Assembly (NCBI GenBank): GCA_031556065.1
Contig: JAVBTR010000052.1
Span: 1-64,000, forward strand
Length of the DNA stretch: 64,000 nucleotides
Source of the DNA: JAVBTR01 sp031556065
GTDB taxonomy: Bacteria > Bacillota > Clostridia > Christensenellales > Aristaeellaceae
Direction of reading: 5' to 3'
The notes under the pieces were generated by a model. The model saw only the letters and a list, made by a program, of their open reading frames with translations, was not told the DNA's origin and made no database searches. Of this stretch, positions 17,736 to 27,490 are shown one piece after another (within the stretch, counting starts at the first letter, position 1; each line of letters opens with the position of its first letter). A program made the translations under genes and the position numbers.

Positions 17736-18689
17736 ATGCAAACGACAGATGTAGCGGCCTTTTCAAAAAAAGTGCGCGATAACATTTCAAGGGTGATCAT
17801 TGGCAAAGAAGAGATAATGGATTTGATTATGGCGGCGCTTCTGGCCCAGGGCCATGTTTTATTGGAAGATGTACCCGGCACCGGGAAGACGGTCATGGCC
17901 AAAAGCCTGGCCAAATCCATCGCCTGCCCCTTTTCCAGAATCCAGTTTACCCCCGACTTAATGCCCTCGGACATTACCGGTGTCAGCGTTTTCATGCCCG
18001 GCAAGGGGGCCTTTGAATTCAAACCCGGCCCGGTGTTTACAGGTATTCTTCTGGCAGATGAAATCAACCGTGCTACTCCCCGCACCCAAGCGGCACTTTT
18101 GGAATGCATGGAGGAAAAGCAGGTTACCGAAAGTGGTGTAACCCACTCGCTGCCCGCGCCCTTTTTAGTCATCGCCACCCAGAACCCGGTGGAAATTCAA
18201 GGCACCTTTGCCTTGCCAGAAGCTCAGCTGGATAGATTTCTCATGCGGCTTCACATGGGTTATCCGACGAACGAAGAAGCGCTGAACATTTTAAACCGCT
18301 TTTTAAGCGATGATCCCATTACCCAACTGGCCGCCGTAGCCGAAAAGGAAGAATTGCTTTATGCCCAGGCCCTGGTACCCAAGGTGTTGGTTTCCGCCCC
18401 GGTGTTAAGCTATATTGCTGCCCTGTGTGAGCAAACAAGAAAATACGATCAGGTGATTTTAGGGGTCAGCCCCCGGGGTATGCTGGCGCTGATGCGGGCC
18501 TCCCAAGCCCTGGCCCTGGTTCATGGCCGGGATTATGTGACGCCGGACGATGTGAAGGCCCTGGCTGTGCCTGTGCTTGCCCACCGGATGGTAATAAGAG
18601 GTATGTATGGCAAAACCGACGCCGCCAGGAACCTTATCCAGGATATTTTAAAAGCCATTCCCGTTCCCACCGAGGAACAAGTCCCATGA
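17736..18689 (+). CDS. MoxR-family AAA ATPase
   Basis: A 317-residue AAA+ protein with Walker A EDVPGTGKT, Walker B ILLADEINRA and the MoxR block ATPRTQAALLECMEEKQVT. IATQNPVE is sensor 1. MoxR ATPases are thought to act as chaperones that activate partner proteins containing DUF58 or VWA domains. AGAGGTGA precedes the ATG at 17736. The stop overlaps the DUF58 start by 4 nt, so the partner is the next gene. Confidence 0.93.
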   Translation: MQTTDVAAFSKKVRDNISRVIIGKEEIMDLIMAALLAQGHVLLEDVPGTGKTVMAKSLAKSIACPFSRIQFTPDLMPSDITGVSVFMPGKGAFEFKPGPVFTGILLADEINRATPRTQAALLECMEEKQVTESGVTHSLPAPFLVIATQNPVEIQGTFALPEAQLDRFLMRLHMGYPTNEEALNILNRFLSDDPITQLAAVAEKEELLYAQALVPKVLVSAPVLSYIAALCEQTRKYDQVILGVSPRGMLALMRASQALALVHGRDYVTPDDVKALAVPVLAHRMVIRGMYGKTDAARNLIQDILKAIPVPTEEQVP

Positions 18690-19765
18690 ACGCCCTCACG
18701 CTCTTGGCAGCGCTTTTCGCTTTGCTGACGTTGCAATACATTGTTCTAAAACGTTTTGCCCTCAAGGGCCTTAGCTACACCCGCCGGTTTTCCAAGGAGG
18801 CCGCCTTTCAGGGGGAAACGGTGGAAATGATCGAAGTAATCCAGAACAAAAAAATATTACCGGTTCCTTTGCTTAAAGCCCAATCCCGTATTTCGCCCCA
18901 TCTGCATTTTGCACGGGCGGTGGATACCCGCATTTCCAGCGAGCAGTACCATCAAAGCGTTTTCTTTTTAAAACCCTATAGCCGCTTAACCAGAAGCCAC
19001 ACGGTCCTCCTTCAAAAACGAGGGTATTACCAGGCTGGTTTTGTGGCGCTTTCCGCCCTGGATTTAGCCGGCATGGGCAATACCGATTGGATGGTGGAAA
19101 CAAGTGCAGCCATAGAGGTCTATCCCTTGCCCATGGCCCCCCAGGATATCCCCCTTCCCGCCTCCCGCTGGCAAGGGGATTTAATCGTCAAGCGCTGGAT
19201 TGCGCCGGACCCTATCTGGGTTAGCGGTATCCGCGGCTATGCCCCGGGAGATGAGCCTTCCTTTATTCATTGGCCGGCCACCGCCCGCACAAATGCCTTG
19301 CAGGTAAAGGTCCATGAACCCACAGCGGATATAAAAATGCTGGTGGTAATCAATGCCCAGATGACACAGCTTCAGTGGGCAGACTTAATGCCCTATGAAC
19401 AGCAAACCGTGGAAGACATGATCTCCCTGGCTGCAAGCCTTGCCATCGGCGCCTTGCACAATGGTATGGAAGCGGGCTTTGCGGCCAATATCCCTTTGGA
19501 TAAGGGCGATCTACCCACCATACTGCCCCCTGCCCGGCACGCCTCCCGGGAAACGGAGCTGCTTTCCGCCATGGCTCACTTGACCATTGAACGCACCCGG
19601 CCCTTTACCGCCCTTTTAGATATGCTGTCCAGCTTTACCGGCATGGATATGCTGCTTGTGTCCGTATACGACAGCCCCATGATCCAGGCTAAAATAGAAA
19701 CCCTGCGCCTGCGGGGCAACACAGTTTCGCTGTATGTGGTGGAAGGAGGGGCAACGCATGAATAA
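18686..19765 (+). CDS. DUF58 domain protein
   Basis: A 359-residue protein with an N-terminal hydrophobic stretch (LTLLAALFALLTLQYIVL) and the DUF58 signature GDEPSFIHWPATARTNALQVK around residues 190-210. The C-terminal half should adopt a VWA-like fold. Partner of the MoxR ATPase; the family is linked to envelope processes, but its exact action is not established. It overlaps both neighbours (4 and 8 nt). Confidence 0.9.
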   Translation: MNALTLLAALFALLTLQYIVLKRFALKGLSYTRRFSKEAAFQGETVEMIEVIQNKKILPVPLLKAQSRISPHLHFARAVDTRISSEQYHQSVFFLKPYSRLTRSHTVLLQKRGYYQAGFVALSALDLAGMGNTDWMVETSAAIEVYPLPMAPQDIPLPASRWQGDLIVKRWIAPDPIWVSGIRGYAPGDEPSFIHWPATARTNALQVKVHEPTADIKMLVVINAQMTQLQWADLMPYEQQTVEDMISLAASLAIGALHNGMEAGFAANIPLDKGDLPTILPPARHASRETELLSAMAHLTIERTRPFTALLDMLSSFTGMDMLLVSVYDSPMIQAKIETLRLRGNTVSLYVVEGGATHE

Positions 19766-20993
19766 GCCCGCGAAATATATCGCCGCATTGGTAGCTTACC
19801 TAGGCTTTTTGCCGCTGTTTTTGCTGCCGTCGGCGGCCCTTTTGCCAGACAACCCTTCTCCCGGGTACTTACTGCCCCTCCTCGCCAGCCTTCTGGCCTT
19901 GGCAGTCTCCTTTATCCCTGGTAAGCGCCGCAAATGGGGGCTGCTTTTATCGATCCTCCTTCTATCCGCTCTGGGTGCATGGATGGTATACCCCATTAAT
20001 CCCTTAGCCCTGCTGCTTTTGCTTCCCAGCCTGCTTATGCTTTTAATGTTCCTTAAAGCCCTGGGCCGTTCCCAGTATATGATCTGGCCTGTGAACGATC
20101 TTGTGAAGGGCTTCGCCCTTCATTTGGCAGGCCAGGTGATGATCCGCTTCCCCACCTATGCCCCTGCTGGCGAAATGCTTTCCCTTTTCTTTTCCCTGTA
20201 CCTGATCATCTGCTTGTTTCTAACAAACCGCTACACCCTTATGAACACCATGGGAACGCAAGGCGCGCCTCCAGCCAGGCTGCTTGCCCAGAACCGCTTT
20301 ATTCTAAGCTTCATCGCCATCTTTGCTTTGATTTTGGGCAACCTGAGCTTCTTTAAACGCTGCCTGGATTTGATAGGCAGCCTGTTATTAAACGCCCTTG
20401 GCCGGTTTCTTTTATGGCTGGCCCAGTTGTTTACCCTGGCCAGCACCTCCTCTTCCGATGGGGGCGAAAGCGGTCTGGACCTAAGCGCTCTGGGCGAAGC
20501 AGGCGAACCCAGTGCCTTTCTTGCCATTCTTGAAAAAATCCTGCTAGGAGCCGGCGCCATTATTGCTTGTGGGCTGATTCTCTGGGGCCTGTGTTTCCTT
20601 TTCAAAAAACTCAAGAAGCTCCTTGCCATACTAATGGAAAAGCTCCGCGCTTATTCCCTGGCCATTGGCCAAGATTATGTGGATTACACCGAAAGCCTGA
20701 TGGAACTGAGCAAAACCATCGAAACCGCCAAAGAAAAATGGCGTGCTTTCACCACACGCCGCCCAAAGCCGCCCAAATGGGAAACCCTCTCCCCCCGTGA
20801 AAAAGTCCGCTTCACCTACGCCCAATGGGCCAAAGGCACTGCCCCCAACCTTACCGCACGGGAAGCGCTCCAGAACAACAATACCGCGGCCATCTACGAA
20901 AAGGCGCGGTATAGCGAGCATGAAATAAGTGAAACAGAAGCGGAAAACTTTTCTGTTTTGAAAAAGGGACCTTCGCCTTTTCAAATGAAGTGA
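19758..20993 (+). CDS. Polytopic membrane protein of MoxR-DUF58 operon (DUF4129-like C terminus)
   Basis: A 411-residue protein with about seven to eight N-terminal membrane segments, a polar stretch about 235-260 (TSSSDGGESG), another membrane segment and a cytoplasmic C terminus. LSPREKVRFTYAQWAKG and NLTAREALQNN resemble the DUF4129 tail usually joined to transglutaminase-like proteins, but no transglutaminase core (Cys-His-Asp) is seen. GGAGG lies 8 nt before the ATG at 19758. It may be the remaining membrane scaffold of a MoxR-DUF58-transglutaminase set. Confidence 0.6.
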   Translation: MNKPAKYIAALVAYLGFLPLFLLPSAALLPDNPSPGYLLPLLASLLALAVSFIPGKRRKWGLLLSILLLSALGAWMVYPINPLALLLLLPSLLMLLMFLKALGRSQYMIWPVNDLVKGFALHLAGQVMIRFPTYAPAGEMLSLFFSLYLIICLFLTNRYTLMNTMGTQGAPPARLLAQNRFILSFIAIFALILGNLSFFKRCLDLIGSLLLNALGRFLLWLAQLFTLASTSSSDGGESGLDLSALGEAGEPSAFLAILEKILLGAGAIIACGLILWGLCFLFKKLKKLLAILMEKLRAYSLAIGQDYVDYTESLMELSKTIETAKEKWRAFTTRRPKPPKWETLSPREKVRFTYAQWAKGTAPNLTAREALQNNNTAAIYEKARYSEHEISETEAENFSVLKKGPSPFQMK

Positions 20994-21013
20994 AGTCCCC
21001 TTTCCCTAAAATA

Positions 21014-22627
21014 TTATCCACACACACCTTTAGCGTCCACGTCTATGCCACAAGGGTTAAGTCCCTTTCCGCCGCCAGCTGTAAACCCGCCGCTTGCACC
21101 GTCCAGATGCTTTGCTACCCAAAACGCATACAGGCTGCCCTGCTTCATCGTAAAGAGAAACCGAACAGGCTCTTTAATATCGGGCAACTCATTTCCGCCC
21201 TGCCAGCAGAGCATCTTCTTTGTGCTGTCGCCGGTAAAGCCGATACAATCCTCTTTTGTAAACCCTGGGATTTCATGGCCGTTACAATCCAATACAGATG
21301 CCAAAAGGGTCCCCTGAACCTGGGCATTAACAAATAAATATTTCCCTGTAAAGGTAAGGGGCTCCGTTTCGATGTACCCGTCGTCATGGGCGTCCAAAGA
21401 GGCAAAGCCATCCCGTCTTAGAAAGGCCGCGCCTGTGCTCAGGCCTGCATCCCACCAAGTATCATTTTTCCGCCGGCCAGAAAAATAAAAATAAAGGCGG
21501 TCACCCACAATCAGGGGCGTTCCATTCACAGATTGCATATTGCCGTAATTCCATGCGTCTTTTTCATTGGATACACCGGCAAAGGCATCATGGACAGGGC
21601 GGTAAAAATGGAACCCGTCGCGACTGTACCCTAGCTGGATTTCATTGTGTTTAGGTATCATATGCCGCTTGCAAACATCATTTTCCGGCCCTTGCCATTG
21701 GCTGTATAATCCCAGCATAATGCTTTCATAGGCAATGGCATCAAAATTGTATATGCCGGGTTCGCACACAGGGTAATCACTTCGCCTTTTTTCCTTTGTA
21801 TCCGGTGTAAACCAAAAAAGCACATGTTTATCACCGTGGGCATTGCGCAGCCTGTGCGCCAGTGAAATGGCTTGTTCTGGATCGGCATGCTCCAAATAAG
21901 CACGGGCGCGCCAAGATACATTAGGGATATGATGACGCATGCTCAGCCCCCACTTTTGCGTAAAGGGATTATAAAACGCAGTTGAACGATCGGCAATGGC
22001 GCCCGATTGCGCCACTGCCCCGCTCCAGTGAATCCCATCGGATGAATATTTCAGCACAAATTGCCATTGAATATAATCAGGCTCATATTGTACCAGAAAC
22101 ATTTTATAGCGCTTGCTTTGATCCCGCTCCTGCTTATCAAGCCAAACGGTACAGGAATCCCGGTTGTCCGTATCGACAATATTGGTGCCCGGCACCACAT
22201 CAAGCATAGGCTTAACCCAATGAAGTCCGTCTGTGGACTCTGCATAGCAGGTGCACATGGCATGTTTTTCACTGCTTGTCCATTTGCCTCCTGCCATATA
22301 CCACATGCGGAATTTCTTCTGCTCTTCATCATACCAGACCCCATCGGAAAAGGGCGCAGCATAAGGGTATCCCTCCTGAGTGTTTTCCCATTCCTTATCC
22401 ACTGACAATACAGGGTTTTCACTATAAAAAGTAGCCTGATGGTAGTTAATACGCATATCCGTCCTGTGAATCAAAAAAGAATCCACAAACAATTGCCGCC
22501 CTGTGTCTATATCGATGGCTTGGGGCTTTTGTGCCAGGTAAGGCACAGGCATATCTTCTATTTTATCCGGCACGCCATAGCGGGGAGGCCAAATTGGCGG
22601 CAGTTCGATCCCATTAAACAATTTCAT
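21014..22627 (-). CDS. Putative glycoside hydrolase-like beta-propeller protein (537 aa)
   Basis: A 537-residue protein with repeated blade-like motifs (FRMWYMAGG, CYAESTDGLHWVKP, YSSDGIHWSG, YSRDGFHFYRP) typical of five-bladed propellers related to GH32/GH43. The opening DTGRQLFVDSFLI is a recognisable start of a poorly characterised family also seen in environmental bacteria. There is no signal peptide, so it acts on imported oligosaccharides. It is the last gene of operon A, starting one base after the upstream stop. I cannot assign a GH family or substrate. Confidence 0.65.
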   Translation of the reverse strand: MKLFNGIELPPIWPPRYGVPDKIEDMPVPYLAQKPQAIDIDTGRQLFVDSFLIHRTDMRINYHQATFYSENPVLSVDKEWENTQEGYPYAAPFSDGVWYDEEQKKFRMWYMAGGKWTSSEKHAMCTCYAESTDGLHWVKPMLDVVPGTNIVDTDNRDSCTVWLDKQERDQSKRYKMFLVQYEPDYIQWQFVLKYSSDGIHWSGAVAQSGAIADRSTAFYNPFTQKWGLSMRHHIPNVSWRARAYLEHADPEQAISLAHRLRNAHGDKHVLFWFTPDTKEKRRSDYPVCEPGIYNFDAIAYESIMLGLYSQWQGPENDVCKRHMIPKHNEIQLGYSRDGFHFYRPVHDAFAGVSNEKDAWNYGNMQSVNGTPLIVGDRLYFYFSGRRKNDTWWDAGLSTGAAFLRRDGFASLDAHDDGYIETEPLTFTGKYLFVNAQVQGTLLASVLDCNGHEIPGFTKEDCIGFTGDSTKKMLCWQGGNELPDIKEPVRFLFTMKQGSLYAFWVAKHLDGASGGFTAGGGKGLNPCGIDVDAKGVCG

Positions 22628-22628
22628 A

Positions 22629-24062
22629 TTATTGCTCCATTTCTATTTGCGGCAAGCCCAGCAAAAATGTGTTATGAAATGCCCCATCACAGCTAAAAGA
22701 AAACAGCTTCATATTTTTAAAACGGAATTGCAGGCGCACTGCCATTGCTTGGGGAAGCAGCTCATGTCCGTCCCAAAGAACCTCATATCCAGCCAAATGC
22801 TTAACCCATCGCGAATGGCCGAATGTATAGCCAGGGATTGCATCGCCATCTTCGTTCACAACCTGCACCTTAATTTCCCCATCAGCCCCGCAGTCGGCTT
22901 CCAGCACCAGGCTTGAAGGGGCGATATTCAGGGCAGTTGTTTCCAAAAAGCCCTCCTCCTCTCCCGCCTGAAAGCACACAAAATGCCCTATACGCAGTGT
23001 TGCGCCCAGGAAGGAGGTTTCCCGGAAGTCTGTATGCCGCCCGTTGCCGCCCATATAATAAAACGTTAGTCCTGCTTCGTCTTGCACAGGCGCGGCTGTG
23101 TAAATACAGCCGCAGTCCGGACCGCCGTCGGGATAAGCTCCCAACGACCGTGGAATAAAGGGAACACCTGGGGCAATCCTATGCCAGTGAATGGCATCAG
23201 CGCTATAAGCCAATTCACAATCTACGCAATCCCAGTCCGGGTTACTGGCATCACCCCCATGATAAACGGAGGGAAAGCCAATATAAAAATCCTCCAAGGG
23301 CAAAACGGGCATGGAATAAATCTGATCGTTTCGGCCATTTCCAAGCATAATTTCCCGTGGCACAGTCCAATGGATGAAGTCCTCACTCTCCATTCGAATC
23401 ACCGCGCGAATACCCCTGTCCCAGTGTCTGGATATCAGAACATATCTACTTATCTTCGAATCGTAGAAAACAAAATTATGGGTATCGGCCATAATCTGCC
23501 GAACGCAGGGTTCAAGCACAACAGGCTGCCCAAAATGAAAGCCATCGCTGGAAAAGGCTACCGCCAGCAGCCGTTGGCCCCCATCTTGGCGATAAAGCAT
23601 TTTATAGCGTCTTGCCGGCTCCCTTTCTTTTGCATCGTAAAAAACAGAGGTCCCATGGACACCGCGTACAATCAAGTTGTTGTCCTTATTGCCTTCAAAC
23701 TCAACCAACCCCAACGCAGGCTTTTGCCAATGCCTGCCATCCATCGATTCGGCATAGGCCAAAGAAACCTCCCGGCCTTTGCCGGGAGCGTAGCGGGTTC
23801 TTGGGCGCTGTGAAAGGGCAACCGCCTCCGAATAGGGATCAATGGAGAAAAGAGAATAGTAACAACGATAGCAGCCTTTTTCCGGATCGTAAAACACATT
23901 AGGATAGCCATTATCATACCGGGGTTCCCAGCGCTTGGGCTGGGGCGAAAAATACTCTTCGCCAAACAGTGGTCCCTCTGGCCATTTGGTGGGGTTCTCC
24001 ACTTTAAATGAAAGCTTTCTCGTATATTTAACCACCGCTGAATCAAACATATAAAAGATCAT
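22629..24062 (-). CDS. Putative glycoside hydrolase-like beta-propeller protein (477 aa)
   Basis: A 477-residue protein with propeller motifs (GCYRCYYSLF, LAYAESMDGRHWQKP, VAFSSDGFHFGQ, MESEDFIHWT, LAYSADAIHWHR) and a C-terminal beta-rich region of about 110 residues like the sandwich domain of GH32-type enzymes. It lacks the canonical WMNDPNG and RDP motifs of GH32, so catalysis is unproven. There is no signal peptide. It lies between the permease and the second propeller protein, and the two probably act on the same imported sugar. AAGGAG precedes the ATG. Confidence 0.6.
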   Translation of the reverse strand: MIFYMFDSAVVKYTRKLSFKVENPTKWPEGPLFGEEYFSPQPKRWEPRYDNGYPNVFYDPEKGCYRCYYSLFSIDPYSEAVALSQRPRTRYAPGKGREVSLAYAESMDGRHWQKPALGLVEFEGNKDNNLIVRGVHGTSVFYDAKEREPARRYKMLYRQDGGQRLLAVAFSSDGFHFGQPVVLEPCVRQIMADTHNFVFYDSKISRYVLISRHWDRGIRAVIRMESEDFIHWTVPREIMLGNGRNDQIYSMPVLPLEDFYIGFPSVYHGGDASNPDWDCVDCELAYSADAIHWHRIAPGVPFIPRSLGAYPDGGPDCGCIYTAAPVQDEAGLTFYYMGGNGRHTDFRETSFLGATLRIGHFVCFQAGEEEGFLETTALNIAPSSLVLEADCGADGEIKVQVVNEDGDAIPGYTFGHSRWVKHLAGYEVLWDGHELLPQAMAVRLQFRFKNMKLFSFSCDGAFHNTFLLGLPQIEMEQ

Positions 24063-24078
24063 GCGTACTCCTTGTAAT

Positions 24079-24951
24079 TTATCCCTTTACGGAACCTACC
24101 ATAACGCCTTTGGCAAAATATTTTTGTATAAAGGGATAAACAATAATAATAGGAAGGGCCGTAATAACAATGGCTGCCGCCTTGACGCTTTCTGTGGGCA
24201 GCGTAACGATCATGGATTCATAGCCGCCGGAATCTGCCAGGGATTTTAAAGAATCCAGCATTTCTTTAAGCAGCAACTGCATGGGCCATTTGGATTTGCT
24301 TGAAAGAAAGATGCTGGCATCAAACCAGGCATTCCAATGTTTAACCCCATAGAACAGGCCAACCGTAGCCAGTGCCGCCTGGGAAAGGGGAAGCACAATG
24401 CGGATAAACGTGCGCAGCTCCCCCGCCCCGTCCAAATATGCGGATTCAATCAAGCTTTCGGGAATTTCCTGAAAAAAGTTGCGCAGAATCAATGTGTTCC
24501 AGGCGTTCATCAGGCCAGGCAAAATCAAGGCCCAAAGGGTATCCCTCAGTCCAATGCCTGTTACCAAAAGATATCGGGGGATCAGCCCGCCATTAAAAAT
24601 CATGGTTATAAACAGCATAAGAGAAAACAAGCTTCGAAATGGCAACTGCTTTTTGCTTAGCCCATAAGCAAACAAGCAGGAGATAACCAGATTCATGAGC
24701 GTGCCCAGCAATGTAACACAACCGCTCACAACAAAGGCGTGGGGCATGGCTGTATTGTCTAAAAGGAGGTAACGGTACGCGGAAGGATCAAACCGCTTTG
24801 GCAAAAGTGTATAGCCGTACTTAGTGATATCCTCCTGGGTCATCAAAGACCGGCTAAGTACGCAGAGAATCGGTATCAGAATACAGATGCTGAACAGGGC
24901 AATAACGCCAACGTTGATCATATCAAAGCCCTGGGGCCGCCGCTTTCTCAT
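24079..24951 (-). CDS. Carbohydrate ABC transporter permease (LplC/YtcP type)
   Basis: A 290-residue CUT1 permease with six membrane segments and the EAA loop ESLIESAYLDGAGELRTFIRIVLPLSQ that docks on the ATPase. It ends YPFIQKYFAKGVMVGSVKG, the normal ending of this family. The ATG at 24951 overlaps the upstream stop (TGATG) and is better placed after GGGGG than the ATG at 24957. No ATPase gene is present in the operon, as is usual for LplABC-type systems that share a common MsmX-like ATPase. Confidence 0.92.
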   Translation of the reverse strand: MRKRRPQGFDMINVGVIALFSICILIPILCVLSRSLMTQEDITKYGYTLLPKRFDPSAYRYLLLDNTAMPHAFVVSGCVTLLGTLMNLVISCLFAYGLSKKQLPFRSLFSLMLFITMIFNGGLIPRYLLVTGIGLRDTLWALILPGLMNAWNTLILRNFFQEIPESLIESAYLDGAGELRTFIRIVLPLSQAALATVGLFYGVKHWNAWFDASIFLSSKSKWPMQLLLKEMLDSLKSLADSGGYESMIVTLPTESVKAAAIVITALPIIIVYPFIQKYFAKGVMVGSVKG

Positions 24952-25886
24952 CACCATACCCCCTTTTCAGGATCAAACAGCTTCACTATTTTGTTGGCAG
25001 ATAAAACCAAAGCCATGGCAATAATATTTTTGAACAGGCCAACAGCTGCCGAATAGGAATAGCCAATATTAATAATGCCTTCGCGGTAAACATAGGTGTC
25101 AATCACATCAGCGACTTTGTAAACCGCAGGCGAATATAAAAGCAGTACCTGCTCATACCCCTGATCTAACACATGTCCAAGATCCAAGATCAGCATAACG
25201 ATGATGATCCCTGAAATGGATGGGATATTAATATGAACGATTTTTTGAAGGCGCGATGCCCCATCCAAATCTGCACTCTCATATAGCTCGGGGGGGATGC
25301 CGGCCAGTGCCGCCAAGTAAACGATGCTGCCCCAGCCAACAGTGGCCCAGCCATGGGAAACCACAAGCACTTCGCGGAAATACTTTGTTGAGCCAAGAAA
25401 GTTAATGGGCTTTACCCCCAGCTGTGAAAGAAGCTGGTTCAGCGGGCCGGATGTAACAGAGAGCAGAGATTGCACGATGCCCGCAATAATGACCCAGGAT
25501 AAAAAATGAGGCAGGTATGAAATGGTCTGGGTAATTCGCTTATACGTTTTTCCGCGCAATTCATTAAGCATCATGGCCAACACAATGGCGCCTGCCATGG
25601 TAACAGCCAGCTTCGCAAAATTAATCAGCAGCGTATTGCCAATTAAGCGGCCAAAATAGTATGACTGAAAAAAGTTCCTAAAGTGTTTAAATCCAACCCA
25701 GTTGGTATGGCTAAAAATATCGGAGATGCCGCCAAAGGGGTTAAAATCTTTAAAGGCAATAACGACCCCATACATGGGTAGATAATGAAAAATGACAAGA
25801 TATAACACCCCAGGCAGCATCATTAGGTAAATCGCCTTATAACGAAGTAAACGCTTCTTTATTTTCCCCTTTGGCAAGCTTGACAT
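24951..25886 (-). CDS. Carbohydrate ABC transporter permease (LplB/YteP type)
   Basis: A 311-residue permease with the family motifs YLMMLPGVLYLVIFHYLPMYGVVIAFKDF, split here as PMYGVVIAFKDFNPF, and the EAA loop PPELYESADLDGASRLQK. It has six membrane segments and partners the LplC-type permease. GGAGG lies upstream of the ATG at 25886. An intercistronic hairpin (25918-25954) separates it from the binding protein gene. Confidence 0.92.
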   Translation of the reverse strand: MSSLPKGKIKKRLLRYKAIYLMMLPGVLYLVIFHYLPMYGVVIAFKDFNPFGGISDIFSHTNWVGFKHFRNFFQSYYFGRLIGNTLLINFAKLAVTMAGAIVLAMMLNELRGKTYKRITQTISYLPHFLSWVIIAGIVQSLLSVTSGPLNQLLSQLGVKPINFLGSTKYFREVLVVSHGWATVGWGSIVYLAALAGIPPELYESADLDGASRLQKIVHINIPSISGIIIVMLILDLGHVLDQGYEQVLLLYSPAVYKVADVIDTYVYREGIINIGYSYSAAVGLFKNIIAMALVLSANKIVKLFDPEKGVW

Positions 25887-25917
25887 GGCCGCTCCTCCAT
25901 ATTAGCACCTTGGGCAA

Positions 25918-25954
25918 TTTGCATGCAGGAGCGGGTTATGCTCCTGCATGCAAA
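25918..25954 (-). other. Perfect 15-bp hairpin after the binding protein gene (operon A)
   Basis: Bases 25918-25932 pair perfectly with 25940-25954 around a 7-nt loop (core GCATGCAGGAGC). It lies between the solute-binding protein stop and the permease start. No T-run follows on the minus strand, so it fits an mRNA-stabilising element better than a terminator. Confidence 0.7.
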
Positions 25955-25966
25955 GGCGCTTTGAAA

Positions 25967-27490
25967 TTAATTCTTAACACTGATCCAGGCAAGGTATTGC
26001 TTTGTCTTGTCCTGCATGAGTTGCTGGCCGCCCATCTTAAGCCATTGCTCCATGATGGCATCCCATTCTTCCGCCTCCATGCTGCCGGCCATGATCTCGG
26101 CCTTTGCTTCGTCCAAGAAGGTTTGCAGGTCGTTCATGCGGTTATAGGCTTCAAACTTATTCACATCATAGGCAACCAAAGCGTCGTCGGGGATCATTTG
26201 AGGAATGGTGTCTTTGATGACCTGGTTCATTTCGTTCATCAGGTTATAGGTGAACGTATCCAAAGGCCAAAGATCCGTACGCCAGGGTCCAAACCCCTCA
26301 TGAAGGTTATAAAGCAGATAATACTGGGCGCTGTTCCAATCGTCCGGTGTATCTGAAACGATCACGAATTTATCGGTTTCTTCATTAACAGTATAGTTTT
26401 CTCCCTCAATGCCGTAGGTTGTAAGGAGTTGCCCCTCTTTTGAGCACTGCCAGTCAAGCAATGCCAGACAGGCCTCCGGATTGCTGCATGAACTGGTAAT
26501 GAGCGTAACAGCCTTGGCATATTGGGAAGCAGAATAGGCATTTGCGGCAGTGGCGCTGCCGTCCTTTGGCACGCAGAAGCCAAAGCTTGCCTCTGGGTTG
26601 CTTTTCACTAGCAATTCAATACCATTATAGAGAAACCGGGTCCAGGTTCCCGCTACCGCCCCAACACGATTGGAGGCGACATAGGACAGCTTGTCCTGCT
26701 TGCTGGTGGTGGCAATTTCGTTGAAAAGCCAGCCATTTTCTTGCCAGCGCACCACTGTTTTAAGGTAATCTGCATAGCCAGGGTCCATTTCATAAGGCTT
26801 AAGCAGGCCATCGGCTTCATCGTACCACCAGTAAGCGCCGCCCTGTGTGAAGAAGGGCAACAGCGCCTGCTCCAATTCGGAAACCACGTTTGCAATAAGG
26901 GGAATCGTGTCGTTTTTGCCATTGCCGTCCAAATCTGATTCAGAGAAAAGCTGAAGCATCTCTTCGTAAGCTTCCATGGTTTCCGGCATAGAAATGCCCA
27001 GCTTTTCCAGCCAATCAGTTCTCACCTGCAGCAAGGATGGAATAACCTGCGCCCCTTGAAGGGGAACGCCGATGTAAACATCCCCCATCTTTACAGCGGA
27101 CCACGCCTCTTCAGATGCGGCCGCTTTTAAATTGGGGTACCGCTCCAGCACTTCATCTGTAAACGTGTAAACAGCACCTTGGTTGTAAAGGGAAATACCA
27201 GAAGCAATGGGGAGGCAGGGAATAATGTCCAGCTTTTCTTTGGCCGCCAGCATTAAGTTGGCTTTTTGTGTCAGTTCCCCTTCGGAAGCCATGATAAGCT
27301 GAAGATCGATTGCCGCCTCTTCTTTGATTTTTTCATACACTCTCCACCGCTGCTGAGTGTCACGGTCGACGTTTGTTTGAACATTCAGCGAATAAATCGT
27401 AGTCAGACCCTCCTGCGCCATAGATGGCACGATGTTTAAGAACAGCAGCATGGTCATTGCCAGAAATACCACCACTAATTTTTGCCTCAT
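25967..27490 (-). CDS. Extracellular solute-binding protein of carbohydrate ABC transporter (LplA-like)
   Basis: A 507-residue binding protein. An N-terminal signal (about residues 1-25, ending PSMA-QE) precedes a family 1 type domain. The signal has no lipobox Cys, unlike most Gram-positive binding proteins. LDGNGKNDTIPLIA resembles the calcium-like loop of this family. First gene of operon A, expected to deliver an oligosaccharide to the two permeases downstream. GGAGG precedes the ATG. A weak minus-strand promoter, TTGCTG (27621-27626) with TAGAAT (27599-27604), suits activation by the divergent AraC regulator. Confidence 0.9.
   Translation of the reverse strand: MRQKLVVVFLAMTMLLFLNIVPSMAQEGLTTIYSLNVQTNVDRDTQQRWRVYEKIKEEAAIDLQLIMASEGELTQKANLMLAAKEKLDIIPCLPIASGISLYNQGAVYTFTDEVLERYPNLKAAASEEAWSAVKMGDVYIGVPLQGAQVIPSLLQVRTDWLEKLGISMPETMEAYEEMLQLFSESDLDGNGKNDTIPLIANVVSELEQALLPFFTQGGAYWWYDEADGLLKPYEMDPGYADYLKTVVRWQENGWLFNEIATTSKQDKLSYVASNRVGAVAGTWTRFLYNGIELLVKSNPEASFGFCVPKDGSATAANAYSASQYAKAVTLITSSCSNPEACLALLDWQCSKEGQLLTTYGIEGENYTVNEETDKFVIVSDTPDDWNSAQYYLLYNLHEGFGPWRTDLWPLDTFTYNLMNEMNQVIKDTIPQMIPDDALVAYDVNKFEAYNRMNDLQTFLDEAKAEIMAGSMEAEEWDAIMEQWLKMGGQQLMQDKTKQYLAWISVKN

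Noticed and set aside
23082..23813. A 243-codon frame on the + strand opposite the 477-residue propeller protein
   Set aside because: It lies fully antisense to a gene with clear propeller motifs and shows no protein-like motif.
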